Below, in pieces: positions 31,479-40,861 of a stretch of DNA of 64,000 nucleotides. The notes under the pieces were generated by a model. The model searched no databases and was not told the DNA's origin. It saw only the letters and a list, made by a program, of their open reading frames with translations. The DNA lies in the IMG/VR virus record IMGVR_UViG_3300043446_004155, positions 1-64,000 of that record. One strand, written 5' to 3'. Numbering within the stretch: the stretch's first letter is position 1; every line of letters starts with the position of its first letter. A program made the position numbers and the translations under genes. This DNA comes from a virus.

Positions 31479-31835
31479 CTACCGGAGCAAACCACGCCTT
31501 TTCTGGGACAGAAGCAGTTCTTCCTCCGGAGCCATTCCCAAGTCCAGCACTAAGGTCTTTGGTCGTGGAGATGAAGCTGGGTACATCTCCACTGCTTCCT
31601 CCATCGATGGGATATAACCCGTCATTCCAGGCCGTGCCCCCTCGAGTTCCAGTGGATTCCTCTCCAGTCCCTCTTCGCATAACGTCAAGCCGCGATTGTA
31701 CTGGTCATATAATGGCACATCATTTTCTTCATTGTCGAGATCAGTGCCAAATGTTGCCTGATTCAGACAACGGCACATGACTTCATCAATGATGCTTTGA
31801 CCGAGACCGTCGCGGTAATCAGCAGGGCTATGCAT
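31479..31835 (-). CDS. Acidic hypothetical protein
   Basis: 118 residues, starting MHSPADYRDGLGQSIIDEVM. Acidic, with CRCLNQATFG and a C-terminal Glu/Leu-rich helix (GMAPEEELLLSQKRRGLLR). No family is recognised. It lies just before the DUF3310-type gene on the same strand and probably shares its transcript. Confidence 0.6.
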   Translation of the reverse strand: MHSPADYRDGLGQSIIDEVMCRCLNQATFGTDLDNEENDVPLYDQYNRGLTLCEEGLERNPLELEGARPGMTGYIPSMEEAVEMYPASSPRPKTLVLDLGMAPEEELLLSQKRRGLLR

Positions 31836-31876
31836 GGAAATATCCTGGCCTAAATTGCCTCGATTACAATATTAAC

Positions 31877-32338
31877 ATGGCAAGATTCTATAACCCACGT
31901 CGAGAAAATATCGACCAACCGGTGGATACACCAGTTGGTTACAAAGGTCGGCTTGAGTACGACCCACGCCATGATTCTGGTTCTTCTGGTGGTGAAGTCA
32001 GTGACCTTACGCCGGAACGTCAATATGACGTTGACTTACGTCGACTAGATCGAGAGGAGCGCGATACAGCTGCAGCCGCTGATACCGCCAACGTTATTCA
32101 GCAGGGTCGTGTTTCGCGTTACCTCAATGCAGCACGTTTGGCCGAGAAGTATAAATCTCAGGCCGATACAAAGTATCCAATCATTGGTAATTCCGTGGGA
32201 CGTTATCCATCAGGCCGACAGGGTGTTGTTCTACCAAGCTTGGGTGATGCTCCAGGGGCTCGTGGAAGTGTCAACTATCCCAACAAGCCCCAGCCGCGTA
32301 CAGGCCGTGCTTACAACTGGCTTGATTCCTTTGCTTGA
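31877..32338 (+). CDS. Hypothetical protein
   Basis: 153 residues, starting MARFYNPRRENIDQPVDTPV. The N-terminal part is Pro/Gly/Asp-rich, followed by a charged helix (DVDLRRLDREERDTAAAADT) and a basic Gly/Pro end. It lies alone on the plus strand between two minus-strand blocks. The look is that of a small virion or DNA-binding protein; no family is known. Confidence 0.55.
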   Translation: MARFYNPRRENIDQPVDTPVGYKGRLEYDPRHDSGSSGGEVSDLTPERQYDVDLRRLDREERDTAAAADTANVIQQGRVSRYLNAARLAEKYKSQADTKYPIIGNSVGRYPSGRQGVVLPSLGDAPGARGSVNYPNKPQPRTGRAYNWLDSFA

Positions 32339-32926
32339 TCAGACCTTACTGAAGACAACTTCAGGGGCTTGATTCTGGTATTTACCCTTGCGGTCCTGGT
32401 AGCTAACTTCGCATGGGTTACCGCGATAGAAGAGGAGTTGGGTCACACCTTCATCTGCGTAAATACGGTTGAACAGTCCCGTGCAGTTACTGATTTCAAG
32501 CGTCAGGTAACCTTCCCAGCCACTCTCAGCAGGAGTGATATTAACCAGGATTCCCGATCGGGCATACGTAGATTTGCCAACGGCAACGACAGTCACATCA
32601 CGGGGGAGCTTGAGTCGCTCTCGTGCCACACCCAGGCAATACCCGTAGGGAGGAAGCAGGAAGTATTTGCCCTTCTCGTCTTCCAGCAATTCGGCATTAG
32701 TTAGGATCTCTGGCTTGAAATCCTTTGGATCGCATTCACCCTCTGAGATGCGTCCAAAAATAAGACATTGCTCCGGCGATAAACGAATGTCGTACCCATA
32801 AGAGCTCAGTCCATAGCTGAGAATACGGCGGCCATCTTCTTTGCTGACGAGGCGATCCTGGAACGGAACGATCATCTCCTCATCTTCCGCCAGCTGACGG
32901 ATTTCCTTATCGCAGAGAACGCTCAT
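32339..32926 (-). CDS. dcd: dCTP deaminase
   Basis: 195 residues, normal length for Dcd. YGYDIRLSPE, GKSTYARSGILVNITPAESG and GWEGYLTLEISN match the dCTP deaminase family: catalytic Glu at 138, with Ser119 and Arg123 in the substrate site. It makes dUTP from dCTP for thymidylate synthesis. No dUTPase or thymidylate synthase lies in the window, so these must come from the host or from elsewhere in the genome. It begins a minus-strand run up to 34852. Confidence 0.9.
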   Translation of the reverse strand: MSVLCDKEIRQLAEDEEMIVPFQDRLVSKEDGRRILSYGLSSYGYDIRLSPEQCLIFGRISEGECDPKDFKPEILTNAELLEDEKGKYFLLPPYGYCLGVARERLKLPRDVTVVAVGKSTYARSGILVNITPAESGWEGYLTLEISNCTGLFNRIYADEGVTQLLFYRGNPCEVSYQDRKGKYQNQAPEVVFSKV

Positions 32927-32958
32927 AGACCCTTTAAAGCTTTTTCAATATAGATCAT

Positions 32959-33546
32959 TTAGCAAAGAACACGCCCTTTTTCAGCGTAAATGTCGATAAA
33001 TTTCTGGGTTGCTTCACCGACATTGTCCTTGGGTTGCAGATAAACCAAGAATGAAGTACAGGTGTTGTGTTTCTTGATTCCTTCGTTTGTTCGTGCAACA
33101 AGCGTTGGTACAGTACGGAGAATGCACACAGGAAAATCAAAGAGACGCTGCTCGTACCTAAACATATCGGGGCAGTTGGAGAAATAAAGTCCTTCCTCAA
33201 TCTCGTTGTGGTACCAAGCTTTGAAAAGACGCCGAAACCAAACGGCATGGGACGATGTCAAAGTCGCAGAGCATGCCCTGGTCATTTTCCACCGCTCGTT
33301 CTTCTTATCCCAAAAGTACGTTCCGCTGGGTGGGAATAAGTAAACTTTGCCGAACCATTCTTGATCGTTCAGTCCATCATCCGTAGGTGTAAAGAAGTTT
33401 TTTGCGTTGATGTATTCATTGGCAAAAGCAGAGCTGGCTACATCAAGGTCGATGTGACCCATTAGGCCGTGCGCTGCTGCAACGAGATCTGCATTAGTCA
33501 CAAGCTCCAGATCTTCACGGCGCATGCCGCTTTTTGTAATTGCCAT
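32959..33546 (-). CDS. Phage Dam-like DNA N6-adenine methyltransferase, diverged
   Basis: 195 residues. IDLDVASSAFANEYINAKNF, FTPTDDGLNDQEWFGKVYLF then PPSGTYF resembles phage Dam proteins, which read LDVCA...NAK...F-T-x-x-DGL-x-x-W-G-x-V-x-NPPY. The catalytic N/D-PPY is here F-PPS, so normal methyl transfer is doubtful. A later CILRTVPTLVARTN fits the family's last strand. It may protect DNA weakly, or be a non-catalytic binder. It overlaps the next gene by one base. Confidence 0.5.
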   Translation of the reverse strand: MAITKSGMRREDLELVTNADLVAAAHGLMGHIDLDVASSAFANEYINAKNFFTPTDDGLNDQEWFGKVYLFPPSGTYFWDKKNERWKMTRACSATLTSSHAVWFRRLFKAWYHNEIEEGLYFSNCPDMFRYEQRLFDFPVCILRTVPTLVARTNEGIKKHNTCTSFLVYLQPKDNVGEATQKFIDIYAEKGRVLC

Positions 33547-33932
33547 TACGAGTTGGTTGCTTTGTTGTAATCCACTTCAAAATATCGAATGCCCTCGTCA
33601 TCATTAATGACGTATCCAGCTTTTTCAGTTGGATCAATTTTTTGTGCTGCAGAGAGAATACGACGGAAGCTCTCGGCTAAATCACCGTCATTTGCCCGTT
33701 CACACTCCTCTTGTGCTGAGTGAATTTCTTTAAGTGTCCAGAAGAACATCGAGCGTTCTTTGTTCCTTGGCTGGAACACCATCACGCCAGGCCCCTCTGC
33801 ATCCCACATTTTGCAGTAATGTTCGCCCATGTCACCAAGGATTAAACGCACTGTGGCATCCAGCATGCGGACCTTGGTATCGTCCATGTCAGGACCGATG
33901 GCCTGAGCAATTAATTTCTCGCGCCTATTCAT
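33546..33932 (-). CDS. Hypothetical protein
   Basis: 128 residues, starting MNRREKLIAQAIGPDMDDTK. Mixed alpha/beta, with GPGVMVFQPRNKERSMFFWT in the centre and an acidic end (DDEGIRYFEVDYNK). It overlaps both neighbours by a few bases, so it is translated with them. No family is recognised. Confidence 0.65.
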   Translation of the reverse strand: MNRREKLIAQAIGPDMDDTKVRMLDATVRLILGDMGEHYCKMWDAEGPGVMVFQPRNKERSMFFWTLKEIHSAQEECERANDGDLAESFRRILSAAQKIDPTEKAGYVINDDEGIRYFEVDYNKATNS

Positions 33933-34407
33933 TGGATGCTAACCCTTGCTTTTGGAGGACTTCTTGGAGTTTGGGCAGTGGTTGATAGATGACAACCAAC
34001 TTGCCAAGAACCCCGCGTTTTTTAATAAGCTTACCGCTTTCGTCCCGAAGTTTGTCAAATTCACCGGAACGGATCAGATATTCGGCAACACAACGCAACC
34101 TCCGCTTAAGAGGAAGTTCTGCCGCTGGGAACTTGCTACAAATGGTATCGGGCTTCATGTCGCGGAAAGCAACACGTAATCGATTGGCCAAGGTCATGTT
34201 GGAATTCACGTCTTCTTCCTCGTAGTTCCTGATCACTTCCAGATAACGACGCAGGCAACCACCATCAAAAGACCCCTCGGGTGGCATAAAACATTCCACC
34301 TGCAGAGCCAAGGAAACTGGAAGGAGTTCTTTGTAATTCTCCAGGCTGACTTCCTCGATTAGAAAGGTTTCGAACCTATGAGCCAGAGGTACTGTTTTCT
34401 TCTGCAT
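33925..34407 (-). CDS. Hypothetical protein
   Basis: 160 residues, starting MQKKTVPLAHRFETFLIEEV. Mainly helical, with ANRLRVAFRDMKPDTICSKF and LKRRLRCVAEYLIRSGEFDK that could be a small DNA-binding bundle. It overlaps the upstream gene by 32 bases and the downstream one by 8. It belongs to the same minus-strand operon as dcd. The function is unknown. Confidence 0.65.
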   Translation of the reverse strand: MQKKTVPLAHRFETFLIEEVSLENYKELLPVSLALQVECFMPPEGSFDGGCLRRYLEVIRNYEEEDVNSNMTLANRLRVAFRDMKPDTICSKFPAAELPLKRRLRCVAEYLIRSGEFDKLRDESGKLIKKRGVLGKLVVIYQPLPKLQEVLQKQGLASNE

Positions 34408-34852
34408 CTGGAGAGTTTTCTAAGGAAGCCAAGTAAGCATCAATGGAATGCTCGTTAATTCGATAAGCGTGAGAATTTCTTTCTTTGTAGTCTCGATTAG
34501 TCAGTTCAGGGTTTTTGGCAAAAGAACGCACCAGGTGATTCCAGGGGATCCGAAGCTTGTTCTTTTTGCCGGCACCTGGATTGATGTTGACGTAATGAAC
34601 ACCCTCCGTCCAGCCAGCGCCTCTTGTACTGGTTTTGCCAATAGAAATCCAGTTGCGAATTGTTTGGTCAGACACTGACAAACGCCTGGCACACTCCTCG
34701 GTTGAAATGTATTCGTCTGCATACATCTCAGGGTTCGGACTGTTTTTATCTTTGGCACCTTGCTGTAGAGCCCAAAGACTGCCAAGAATGTTACGAATTC
34801 CTTTTAATTCGTAAGCGATGTCCTCTAGGCCTTTGCGAATTCCGTACGACAT
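34376..34852 (-). CDS. Excisionase/MerR-like HTH regulator
   Basis: 158 residues. A helical N-terminus is followed by EYISTEECARRLSVSDQTIR then NWISIGKTS (about residues 47-75), a classic helix-turn-helix that starts with an aromatic, and a wing with KNKLRIPWNHLVRSF. This is the excisionase/MerR-type winged HTH. It is the first gene of the minus-strand run down to dcd and may control it. The last part is acidic. Confidence 0.65.
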   Translation of the reverse strand: MSYGIRKGLEDIAYELKGIRNILGSLWALQQGAKDKNSPNPEMYADEYISTEECARRLSVSDQTIRNWISIGKTSTRGAGWTEGVHYVNINPGAGKKNKLRIPWNHLVRSFAKNPELTNRDYKERNSHAYRINEHSIDAYLASLENSPDAEENSTSGS

Positions 34853-34900
34853 ACCTCAACTGTTTTGGCTAAATGCTAATGTATTTGAACAAGAGTTGTA

Positions 34901-35251
34901 ATGACCATGGACGAACAAGTCCAAAACAGCATTCCACCTGAGTTTCGTCAGCTGCCAAAACTATCGGCGGAACAAATTGAAATGCTGAAAGCTGTCGCCA
35001 AGGAACGTGCGATTGCCCAAGCAGCCGCCGAAGCACCTCCTCAACCGCCCCAGAATCAACGACTTGCTGCACCGCCACCGTCCATGGTGCCACCCCAAAC
35101 GCAACCTCAGATCATCTATTTGCGACGCAACTTTACGGTTGCAGAACTCCTGTTGGTTCTTCTCCTATCCTGTGGCTTGGTTGCTGGGACACAAGCATTA
35201 TGGGGAATTGGATCGCGCATCTTACCTCAGATCGAAATAAAGGTCAAATAA
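34901..35251 (+). CDS. Single-pass membrane protein with Pro/Gln-rich domain
   Basis: 116 residues. The N-terminal 70 residues are helical then Pro/Gln-rich. A C-terminal helix, AELLLVLLLSCGLVAGTQAL, spans a membrane, leaving a short basic tail. Such tail-anchored small proteins can be holins or antiholins; no evidence decides here. A start at 34907 is also possible. It is divergent from the regulator at 34852. Confidence 0.6.
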   Translation: MTMDEQVQNSIPPEFRQLPKLSAEQIEMLKAVAKERAIAQAAAEAPPQPPQNQRLAAPPPSMVPPQTQPQIIYLRRNFTVAELLLVLLLSCGLVAGTQALWGIGSRILPQIEIKVK

Positions 35252-35304
35252 AAATACGGCAAACCTAAACTATAATTTTAGTTATAAGGTTTGCAGGCGT
35301 ATAC

Positions 35305-37725
35305 GTGGCCAACAGGCGGATTTCTGATCTACCAGCAATTACTTCGATCGACATCAATGATGCCGATCTATTTACTGTTGTCCACGTTGCAGAGGTTGAT
35401 CCTGGTCTAAAGAATAAGCGTTTTACGGTAGCAGAACACAAAACTTATCTAAACAATTACTACCTCCAACTCAGTGGTGGAACCATCGTCAATGATTTAG
35501 TCATTGGTGATGATCTGAGTGTTTCCGGAGATTTAACAGTCGCCCAAAACATGGCGATTGTTGGGACCGGTACATTTGGAACCCTTATTATCAGCGGTTT
35601 CACAAGCACTGGTGTTATTAGCGGTGTAACAATTACTGGTACCAATATTCTTGGTGTCAACGTCAACGGCAACAACGGTTACTTTGCGTCTCTCCAGGCA
35701 CCTGCAGCAGCCCTTGGCGCAGCCACAGCCACGACATTAAGCGGCGGAGCGATCACTGGTAACACAATTGCCGCAAGTGGAATTACCGGTCAAACAATCA
35801 CTGGAAATAACGTTTTTGGTCTAAGCATCAGCGGCACCACGATCACAGGTGTTACCGGTGTTTTTACTACGTCTTTATCCGGTGCGACAATCACTGGCAA
35901 TGTAGGAAACTTTGCAAATCTAACTGGAGTTTCTGGGACCTTTACAAGCCGCCTGTCTGGTGCTGTTATCACAGGAAACACCGGTACGTTTAGCCGGATT
36001 ACAGGTGTTTCTGGTGCTTTTACTTCTAACCTGTCTGGTGCCGTTATTACCGGTGTCACCGGTCAGTTTACGCAACTTAATGGAGTTACCGGCCAATTTA
36101 CCGTTGTTTCTGGTACGACTGTTACAGGTGCAACTGGTCGATTTACTAATATCACTGGCCAGAGTATTTACGGAGTCACCTTGTCGGGTGAAACCATCAA
36201 TGCTTCAACTGGCAACATTCTTGATCTCTTAACCGTTACTGGCGTTTTCCTTGACCGCCTCTCTGGTGCTGTTATTACAGGTCAAACTGGTCTATTCAAT
36301 TCGTTAACAGTTGGTGGAATCAACATCACCGGAAGTGTCAGCGGTGGAACTGTTACCGGTACCAGTGGTCAATTCATTACCATCACTGCTCAAACCGGTA
36401 TCTTTACCGATACCATCTCGATTCCTTCTATTACGACCACGGGCAATTTGTCTGCCAGTGGCGATTTAATTGTTGAAGGCAGCGGTTACATTACTTCCGG
36501 CCTTGTTGTTTCCGGAACCATCTCTGGAAACACCGTAACAGGCGAGACTTTTATCTTTAACACGGCTACTGGCTCTTCACTCAACGCCACTGGCTTAATT
36601 TCTGGTGTTTTAATTACTGGAGATGTCATCCAGGCAGCATCTCTTACGGGTGTTACTGGTACGTTTACGTCTTTAAGCGGAGCTTCCATTACTGGAAGTA
36701 CGGTTTCCGCCACCACCGGCACGTTTGTATCCGGTATTTTCACAAATCTATCGGGAACGACCGTTACTGGTGCAACTGGTTTATTTGGCAGCGTTACAGG
36801 CGCAACAGGTACCTTCACAACCAGGGTCTCTGGTGCAACCGTAACTGGCAATACAGGTCTGTTTGGAAACCTCTCTGGCATTTCCGGTACATTCACCAAT
36901 CTTTCTGGTAACGCAATTACCGGTAATACGTTCAGTGGAACCGTAGGTACATTTACAACCCTTAATGCAACCTTTGTTAATTTCACCGCTACGTCAACGG
37001 GCAATATTGTTGCCAGCGGTAGTGGTATTTTTGCCTCTGGACTCTTAACAAGTGGTGATTTATTTGTCAGTGGCTCGGGTTATTTTGCGTCTGGCGTCAA
37101 TATTACCGGAACCCTATCCGGCACCACTGGAATCTTTACTGCCTTAAGTGGGGATTTAATTTCAGGTGTTTCTGGTACGTTTACAACACAACTTTCTGGC
37201 GCGTTAATTACTGGCAATACGATTCAAGCAACATCCATCACTGGTGTTTCTGGTACGTTTACAACACGACTTTCTGGCGCGTTAATTACTGGCAATACGA
37301 TTCAAGCAACATCCATCACTGGTGTTTCTGGAGTTTTTACGACTCTTACTGGCACTACAATCCAATCAACAACAATTAACACATCTAGTGGCGTTCGTTG
37401 GTTAGATGCTGATGCCAGCAATTGGGTTGCTTTCCGTGCCCCCACTGTTGTTCCCGCAGATGTTACTTGGATTCTGCCATCTGGCGATGCCACGACATCA
37501 GGCTATGCATTAATCAGTGATGCCTCCGGAAACCTGACATGGGGTGAAGCCGGCGGTGGCGCAAAAGGCGGTGGCACAGACGAAGTGTTTTATGAGAACG
37601 ATCAGTTTGTTACCGCGAATTACACGATTACCACCAACAAAAATGCCATGACAGCAGGCAGGATTAGTATTAATTCTGGAATATTTGTCACAGTGCCCAG
37701 TGGCAGTAATTGGGTTGTGGTCTAA
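35305..37725 (+). CDS. Tail fibre with TG-rich repeats
   Basis: 806 residues with a GTG start. The N-terminal 60 residues form an attachment domain (MANRRISDLPAITSIDINDA then LFTVVHVAEV). Residues 60-690 repeat a pattern like S-G-x-x-I-T-G-x-T-G-x-F-x-x-L, typical of a triple beta-helix fibre shaft. The C-terminus is a short distinct domain (SNWVAFRAPTVVPADVTWIL...). A perfect-looking 78-bp tandem repeat lies near 37165. The fibre would bind host surface glycan or protein. TATAAT at 35271 precedes the gene. Confidence 0.85.
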   Translation: MANRRISDLPAITSIDINDADLFTVVHVAEVDPGLKNKRFTVAEHKTYLNNYYLQLSGGTIVNDLVIGDDLSVSGDLTVAQNMAIVGTGTFGTLIISGFTSTGVISGVTITGTNILGVNVNGNNGYFASLQAPAAALGAATATTLSGGAITGNTIAASGITGQTITGNNVFGLSISGTTITGVTGVFTTSLSGATITGNVGNFANLTGVSGTFTSRLSGAVITGNTGTFSRITGVSGAFTSNLSGAVITGVTGQFTQLNGVTGQFTVVSGTTVTGATGRFTNITGQSIYGVTLSGETINASTGNILDLLTVTGVFLDRLSGAVITGQTGLFNSLTVGGINITGSVSGGTVTGTSGQFITITAQTGIFTDTISIPSITTTGNLSASGDLIVEGSGYITSGLVVSGTISGNTVTGETFIFNTATGSSLNATGLISGVLITGDVIQAASLTGVTGTFTSLSGASITGSTVSATTGTFVSGIFTNLSGTTVTGATGLFGSVTGATGTFTTRVSGATVTGNTGLFGNLSGISGTFTNLSGNAITGNTFSGTVGTFTTLNATFVNFTATSTGNIVASGSGIFASGLLTSGDLFVSGSGYFASGVNITGTLSGTTGIFTALSGDLISGVSGTFTTQLSGALITGNTIQATSITGVSGTFTTRLSGALITGNTIQATSITGVSGVFTTLTGTTIQSTTINTSSGVRWLDADASNWVAFRAPTVVPADVTWILPSGDATTSGYALISDASGNLTWGEAGGGAKGGGTDEVFYENDQFVTANYTITTNKNAMTAGRISINSGIFVTVPSGSNWVVV
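37165..37331 (+). repeat. 78-bp tandem repeat in fibre gene
   Basis: GGTGTTTCTGG occurs at 37165, 37243 and 37321 with an exact 78-base period. The two full units differ at one position (ACACAACT/ACACGACT), so duplication is recent. It adds one 26-residue shaft unit and keeps the frame. Confidence 0.85.
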
Positions 37726-37788
37726 TTTTCTAATCTATTGAGTAGAATTGAATTAAACTAAACAGTAAGGAAACACTGAGAAGAAAAG

Positions 37789-38418
37789 ATGGCTTACGGT
37801 AACCTGGCGGTTGACTATATTACTTATACATTCAATAGCAATGACGCGATTGCAACCGTAAGCAGTGTCGTTAACGGAAGTTTTCCTAATATTACAACTA
37901 CCGGAACCCTTTCTGGTGCAACGGTCACAGGAACGAGCGGACAGTTTACGACCGTTAGAGCTGTTACAGGCATCTTTACAACAACCCTTAGCGGCGCAAC
38001 GGTTACTGGTACAACTGGAAACTTTACAACCTTAAACGCATCATCGATCCCAGGTTTTGCAGTACTATCAGGCACTCAAACTTTTAGTGGTGGACAGATT
38101 GGACGTGTCAGTGTTGTTAGTTTTGCCACTGGGATTGCCTTGGATCTAGCTACAAGTAATAATTTTCAAATTACGTTGACGGGAAATACGACCCTTCAAA
38201 ACCCAACTAATGCTGTATCTGGTCAAGCTGGTATTGTTACAATTATCCAAGGCACTGGGAACAATACAATGGCGTTTGGATCTAACTGGAATTATCCCGG
38301 TGGATCAGGCAGTGTTCCAGCCTTGACAACAACCAGTGGGGCCAGAGATGTTTTGGCATATTACTGCATAAGCTCCACCCAAGTTGCTTATCGTTTAATC
38401 CAGGATATTAAAGCTTGA
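37789..38418 (+). CDS. Short tail fibre-like protein
   Basis: 209 residues. The N-terminus MAYGNLAVDYITYTFNSNDA is a fibre-base motif similar to the gene at 41441. About 60 residues of TG-type shaft repeats follow (TLSGATVTGTSGQF), then a beta-rich globular end (NFQITLTGNTTLQNPTNAVS). It is likely a fibre or a separate knob chain of the fibre complex. The leader GAATTAAACTAAA is shared with 41441. Confidence 0.75.
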   Translation: MAYGNLAVDYITYTFNSNDAIATVSSVVNGSFPNITTTGTLSGATVTGTSGQFTTVRAVTGIFTTTLSGATVTGTTGNFTTLNASSIPGFAVLSGTQTFSGGQIGRVSVVSFATGIALDLATSNNFQITLTGNTTLQNPTNAVSGQAGIVTIIQGTGNNTMAFGSNWNYPGGSGSVPALTTTSGARDVLAYYCISSTQVAYRLIQDIKA

Positions 38419-38419
38419 T

Positions 38420-40861
38420 ATGTCTATCATCAACGGAGGCTCTACTTTAGGTTTTTTTGGTGGATCAACACCTTACGAAATCTCTCGTTCGTTGCGGTTT
38501 AATTCAGCAGATTCGGCGTACCTGAGCCGCACCCCCGCATCCGCCGGCAACCGCAAGACGTGGACCTGGGCGGGGTGGGTGAAGCGGAGTTCGCTGGGAA
38601 CCGAACAGACGTTGTTTTGTTCAACTGATTTAACAGCAAATACAACATATCTAGGGTATAACGCTACTACAAATTGCCTTGATTTCTACCAGAATACAAG
38701 CTCGGCTATCGTCGCCAGAAAAACTACTACTGCCGTATTTAGAGACTCAGGCGCATGGATGCATGTTTGCGCTATTTGGGACACTACAAACAGCACTGCC
38801 ACAGATCGCATGCGGCTCTATGTCAATGGTAGTCGTATTACAGTGTTCAACACAACTACTGATCCAGCGTCTAGTACAGATAGCAGAGTCAATAGTACAT
38901 TAGAGCACAATATCGGCAGAGCCGGCGCATCAACTTACCATTTGGATGCTTACCTTGCCGACATCCACTTCATCGACGGCCAAGCGTTAGACCCCACCAG
39001 CTTCGGTGAGTTCTCCGCCACCACCGGCGTCTGGATGCCGAAGAAGTACACCGGCACCTACGGCACCAACGGTTTCCACCTGGACTTCAGCGATAACTCC
39101 GCCGCCACTGCCACCACGCTGGGTAAAGACAGCTCCGGCAACGGCAACAACTGGACGCCGAATAATCTCAGTGTCACCGCTGGTGCAGGCAACGACAGCC
39201 TGGTGGATGTACCCGTCAACGGCACGCAGACCGACACCGGCGCCGGCGGTGAGGTGAGGGGGAATTACTGCACTTGGAACCCGCTGGACCTTGTTTCTAC
39301 AACGCTGGCTAACGGGAATCTTCAAGCGTCTGGGTCAACTGATGTAGCAGGGGTTTCTGGAACGATTGGAGTCAGCTCTGGTAAATGGTACTGGGAAGTC
39401 ACTGCAGGTTCTACTTACGATGTTATTGGAATCTGGTCGACAACATCACGGGTTACTAGCTACCCAGGCGACACATCAAGTTCTTACGGCTATTTTGGGT
39501 CAACTGGTAACAAGATAAACAGCGGTGCCGGCTCTGCGTACGGCGCAACATTTACAACTAACGATGTTATTGGTGTTGCTTTAGATCTAGATGCTGGCAC
39601 CCTAACTTTTTACAAGAATGGAGTCAGTCAAAGCACTGCATTTTCAAGTTTGGCAGGAGGTTTTAGACCGGCGGTTCGTGCTGGAAGCGCATCTGGGGCT
39701 AGTACCGCAACCTACTTAAATGCAGGCGCTCGTCCCTTTGCCTACACAGCCCCCAGCGGCTTCAAGGCGCTCAATACCAGCTCGTTACCGGCCCCAGTAG
39801 TCACGAAGCCCTCCACGGTTTTTGATACATACTTATGGTCTGGCAATGGTGGCACTCAAACAATATTCACCAGCTTTAGTCCAGATTTCGTCTGGGTCAA
39901 GCAACGCGATAACACCAATGTCGCATCTCATGTTCTGGTTGACATAGTTCGTGGCAATAACAACGTGCTTCGGACCAACGGAACTGATGCAGAAAATGCA
40001 GCCGGTATTGATCCAGCGCTGTATGACGGGGTTACAAACTTAAGCACTGCATCTTTCGATGTAGTCAAGGGATCCAGTGGAACGTATAACGGAACCAACG
40101 GCTCAGGTAAATCGTACGTGGGCTGGGCCTGGGACGCCGGCAGCAGCACCGTCACCAACCCCGCTGGCACCATCTCATCGCAGGTGAGGGCGAATACAAG
40201 TGCTGGGTTTTCGATTGTTACTTATACGGGAAATGGAACAAATGGGGCGACAGTTGGACATGGATTAGGCGTCGCGCCTTCTTTTGTTATTTGGAAGAGA
40301 AGAGACACAGCTTCTAATTGGTTGAGCTACCATGTCTCACTTGGTAACAATCAATACTTTTACTTAAGTAGTACAGCGGCGGCGGCAACAGCATCCGGCA
40401 TCTTCGGATTTAGCTCGGCAACTGCGACGCTTCAGAATTACACCGATTACAACGCAAGCAGCGGTACATACGTCGCCTACTGCTTCGCCCCAGTCGCGGG
40501 CTACAGCGCCTTCGGTTCCTACACCGGCAACGGCAACTCGGATGGGCCGTTTGTTTACACAGGACATAGAAGTCGCTGGATAATGATAAAAGCGTCTTCT
40601 GGCACTTCTGCCGGAAGTGCTAACTGGATGATCATTGATACTGCCAGAGATGCGTATAACTTGTCTGTCTACAAACTTGCTCCCAATCTCAGCGACGCTG
40701 AAAACTCCATAAATATAGGCAACACAACTCAAAACACAATGGACATTTTAAGCAATGGCTTCAAATTGAGAAGCACCACTGCCAGCACTAATGAAAGTGG
40801 TACGACGTATGTGTGGGCAAGCTTTGCTGAAAATCCCTTCTCCCTGGCTCGTGCCAGGTAA
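38420..40861 (+). CDS. Tail fibre/adhesin with LamG-like and SPRY domains
   Basis: 813 residues. An N-terminal LamG-type (concanavalin-like) domain covers about residues 20-210 (RKTWTWAGWVKRSSLG, MRLYVNGSRI). A SPRY domain follows near 310-440 (SSGKWYWEVTAGS, DVIGVALDLDAGTLTFYKNG). The C-terminal 350 residues are repeats with aromatic and Gly-rich turns. Both domain types bind glycan or protein ligands, so this is a receptor-binding protein. GC-rich and AT-rich blocks alternate strongly along it, a sign of mosaic exchange. Confidence 0.8.
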   Translation: MSIINGGSTLGFFGGSTPYEISRSLRFNSADSAYLSRTPASAGNRKTWTWAGWVKRSSLGTEQTLFCSTDLTANTTYLGYNATTNCLDFYQNTSSAIVARKTTTAVFRDSGAWMHVCAIWDTTNSTATDRMRLYVNGSRITVFNTTTDPASSTDSRVNSTLEHNIGRAGASTYHLDAYLADIHFIDGQALDPTSFGEFSATTGVWMPKKYTGTYGTNGFHLDFSDNSAATATTLGKDSSGNGNNWTPNNLSVTAGAGNDSLVDVPVNGTQTDTGAGGEVRGNYCTWNPLDLVSTTLANGNLQASGSTDVAGVSGTIGVSSGKWYWEVTAGSTYDVIGIWSTTSRVTSYPGDTSSSYGYFGSTGNKINSGAGSAYGATFTTNDVIGVALDLDAGTLTFYKNGVSQSTAFSSLAGGFRPAVRAGSASGASTATYLNAGARPFAYTAPSGFKALNTSSLPAPVVTKPSTVFDTYLWSGNGGTQTIFTSFSPDFVWVKQRDNTNVASHVLVDIVRGNNNVLRTNGTDAENAAGIDPALYDGVTNLSTASFDVVKGSSGTYNGTNGSGKSYVGWAWDAGSSTVTNPAGTISSQVRANTSAGFSIVTYTGNGTNGATVGHGLGVAPSFVIWKRRDTASNWLSYHVSLGNNQYFYLSSTAAAATASGIFGFSSATATLQNYTDYNASSGTYVAYCFAPVAGYSAFGSYTGNGNSDGPFVYTGHRSRWIMIKASSGTSAGSANWMIIDTARDAYNLSVYKLAPNLSDAENSINIGNTTQNTMDILSNGFKLRSTTASTNESGTTYVWASFAENPFSLARAR

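Noticed and set aside
36486-37004. Minus-strand frame of Val/Pro/Thr repeats under the fibre gene
   Set aside because: It mirrors the repetitive TG-type codons on the other strand and has no independent protein features.
35460-37725. A CRISPR array in the repeat-rich fibre gene
   Set aside because: Repeats are in frame, degenerate and coding, with no constant-length unique spacers. No CRISPR array or cas gene is visible in the window.
38420-40861. A diversity-generating retroelement target
   Set aside because: Variable-looking adhesin blocks are present, but no reverse transcriptase or template repeat is seen in the window.
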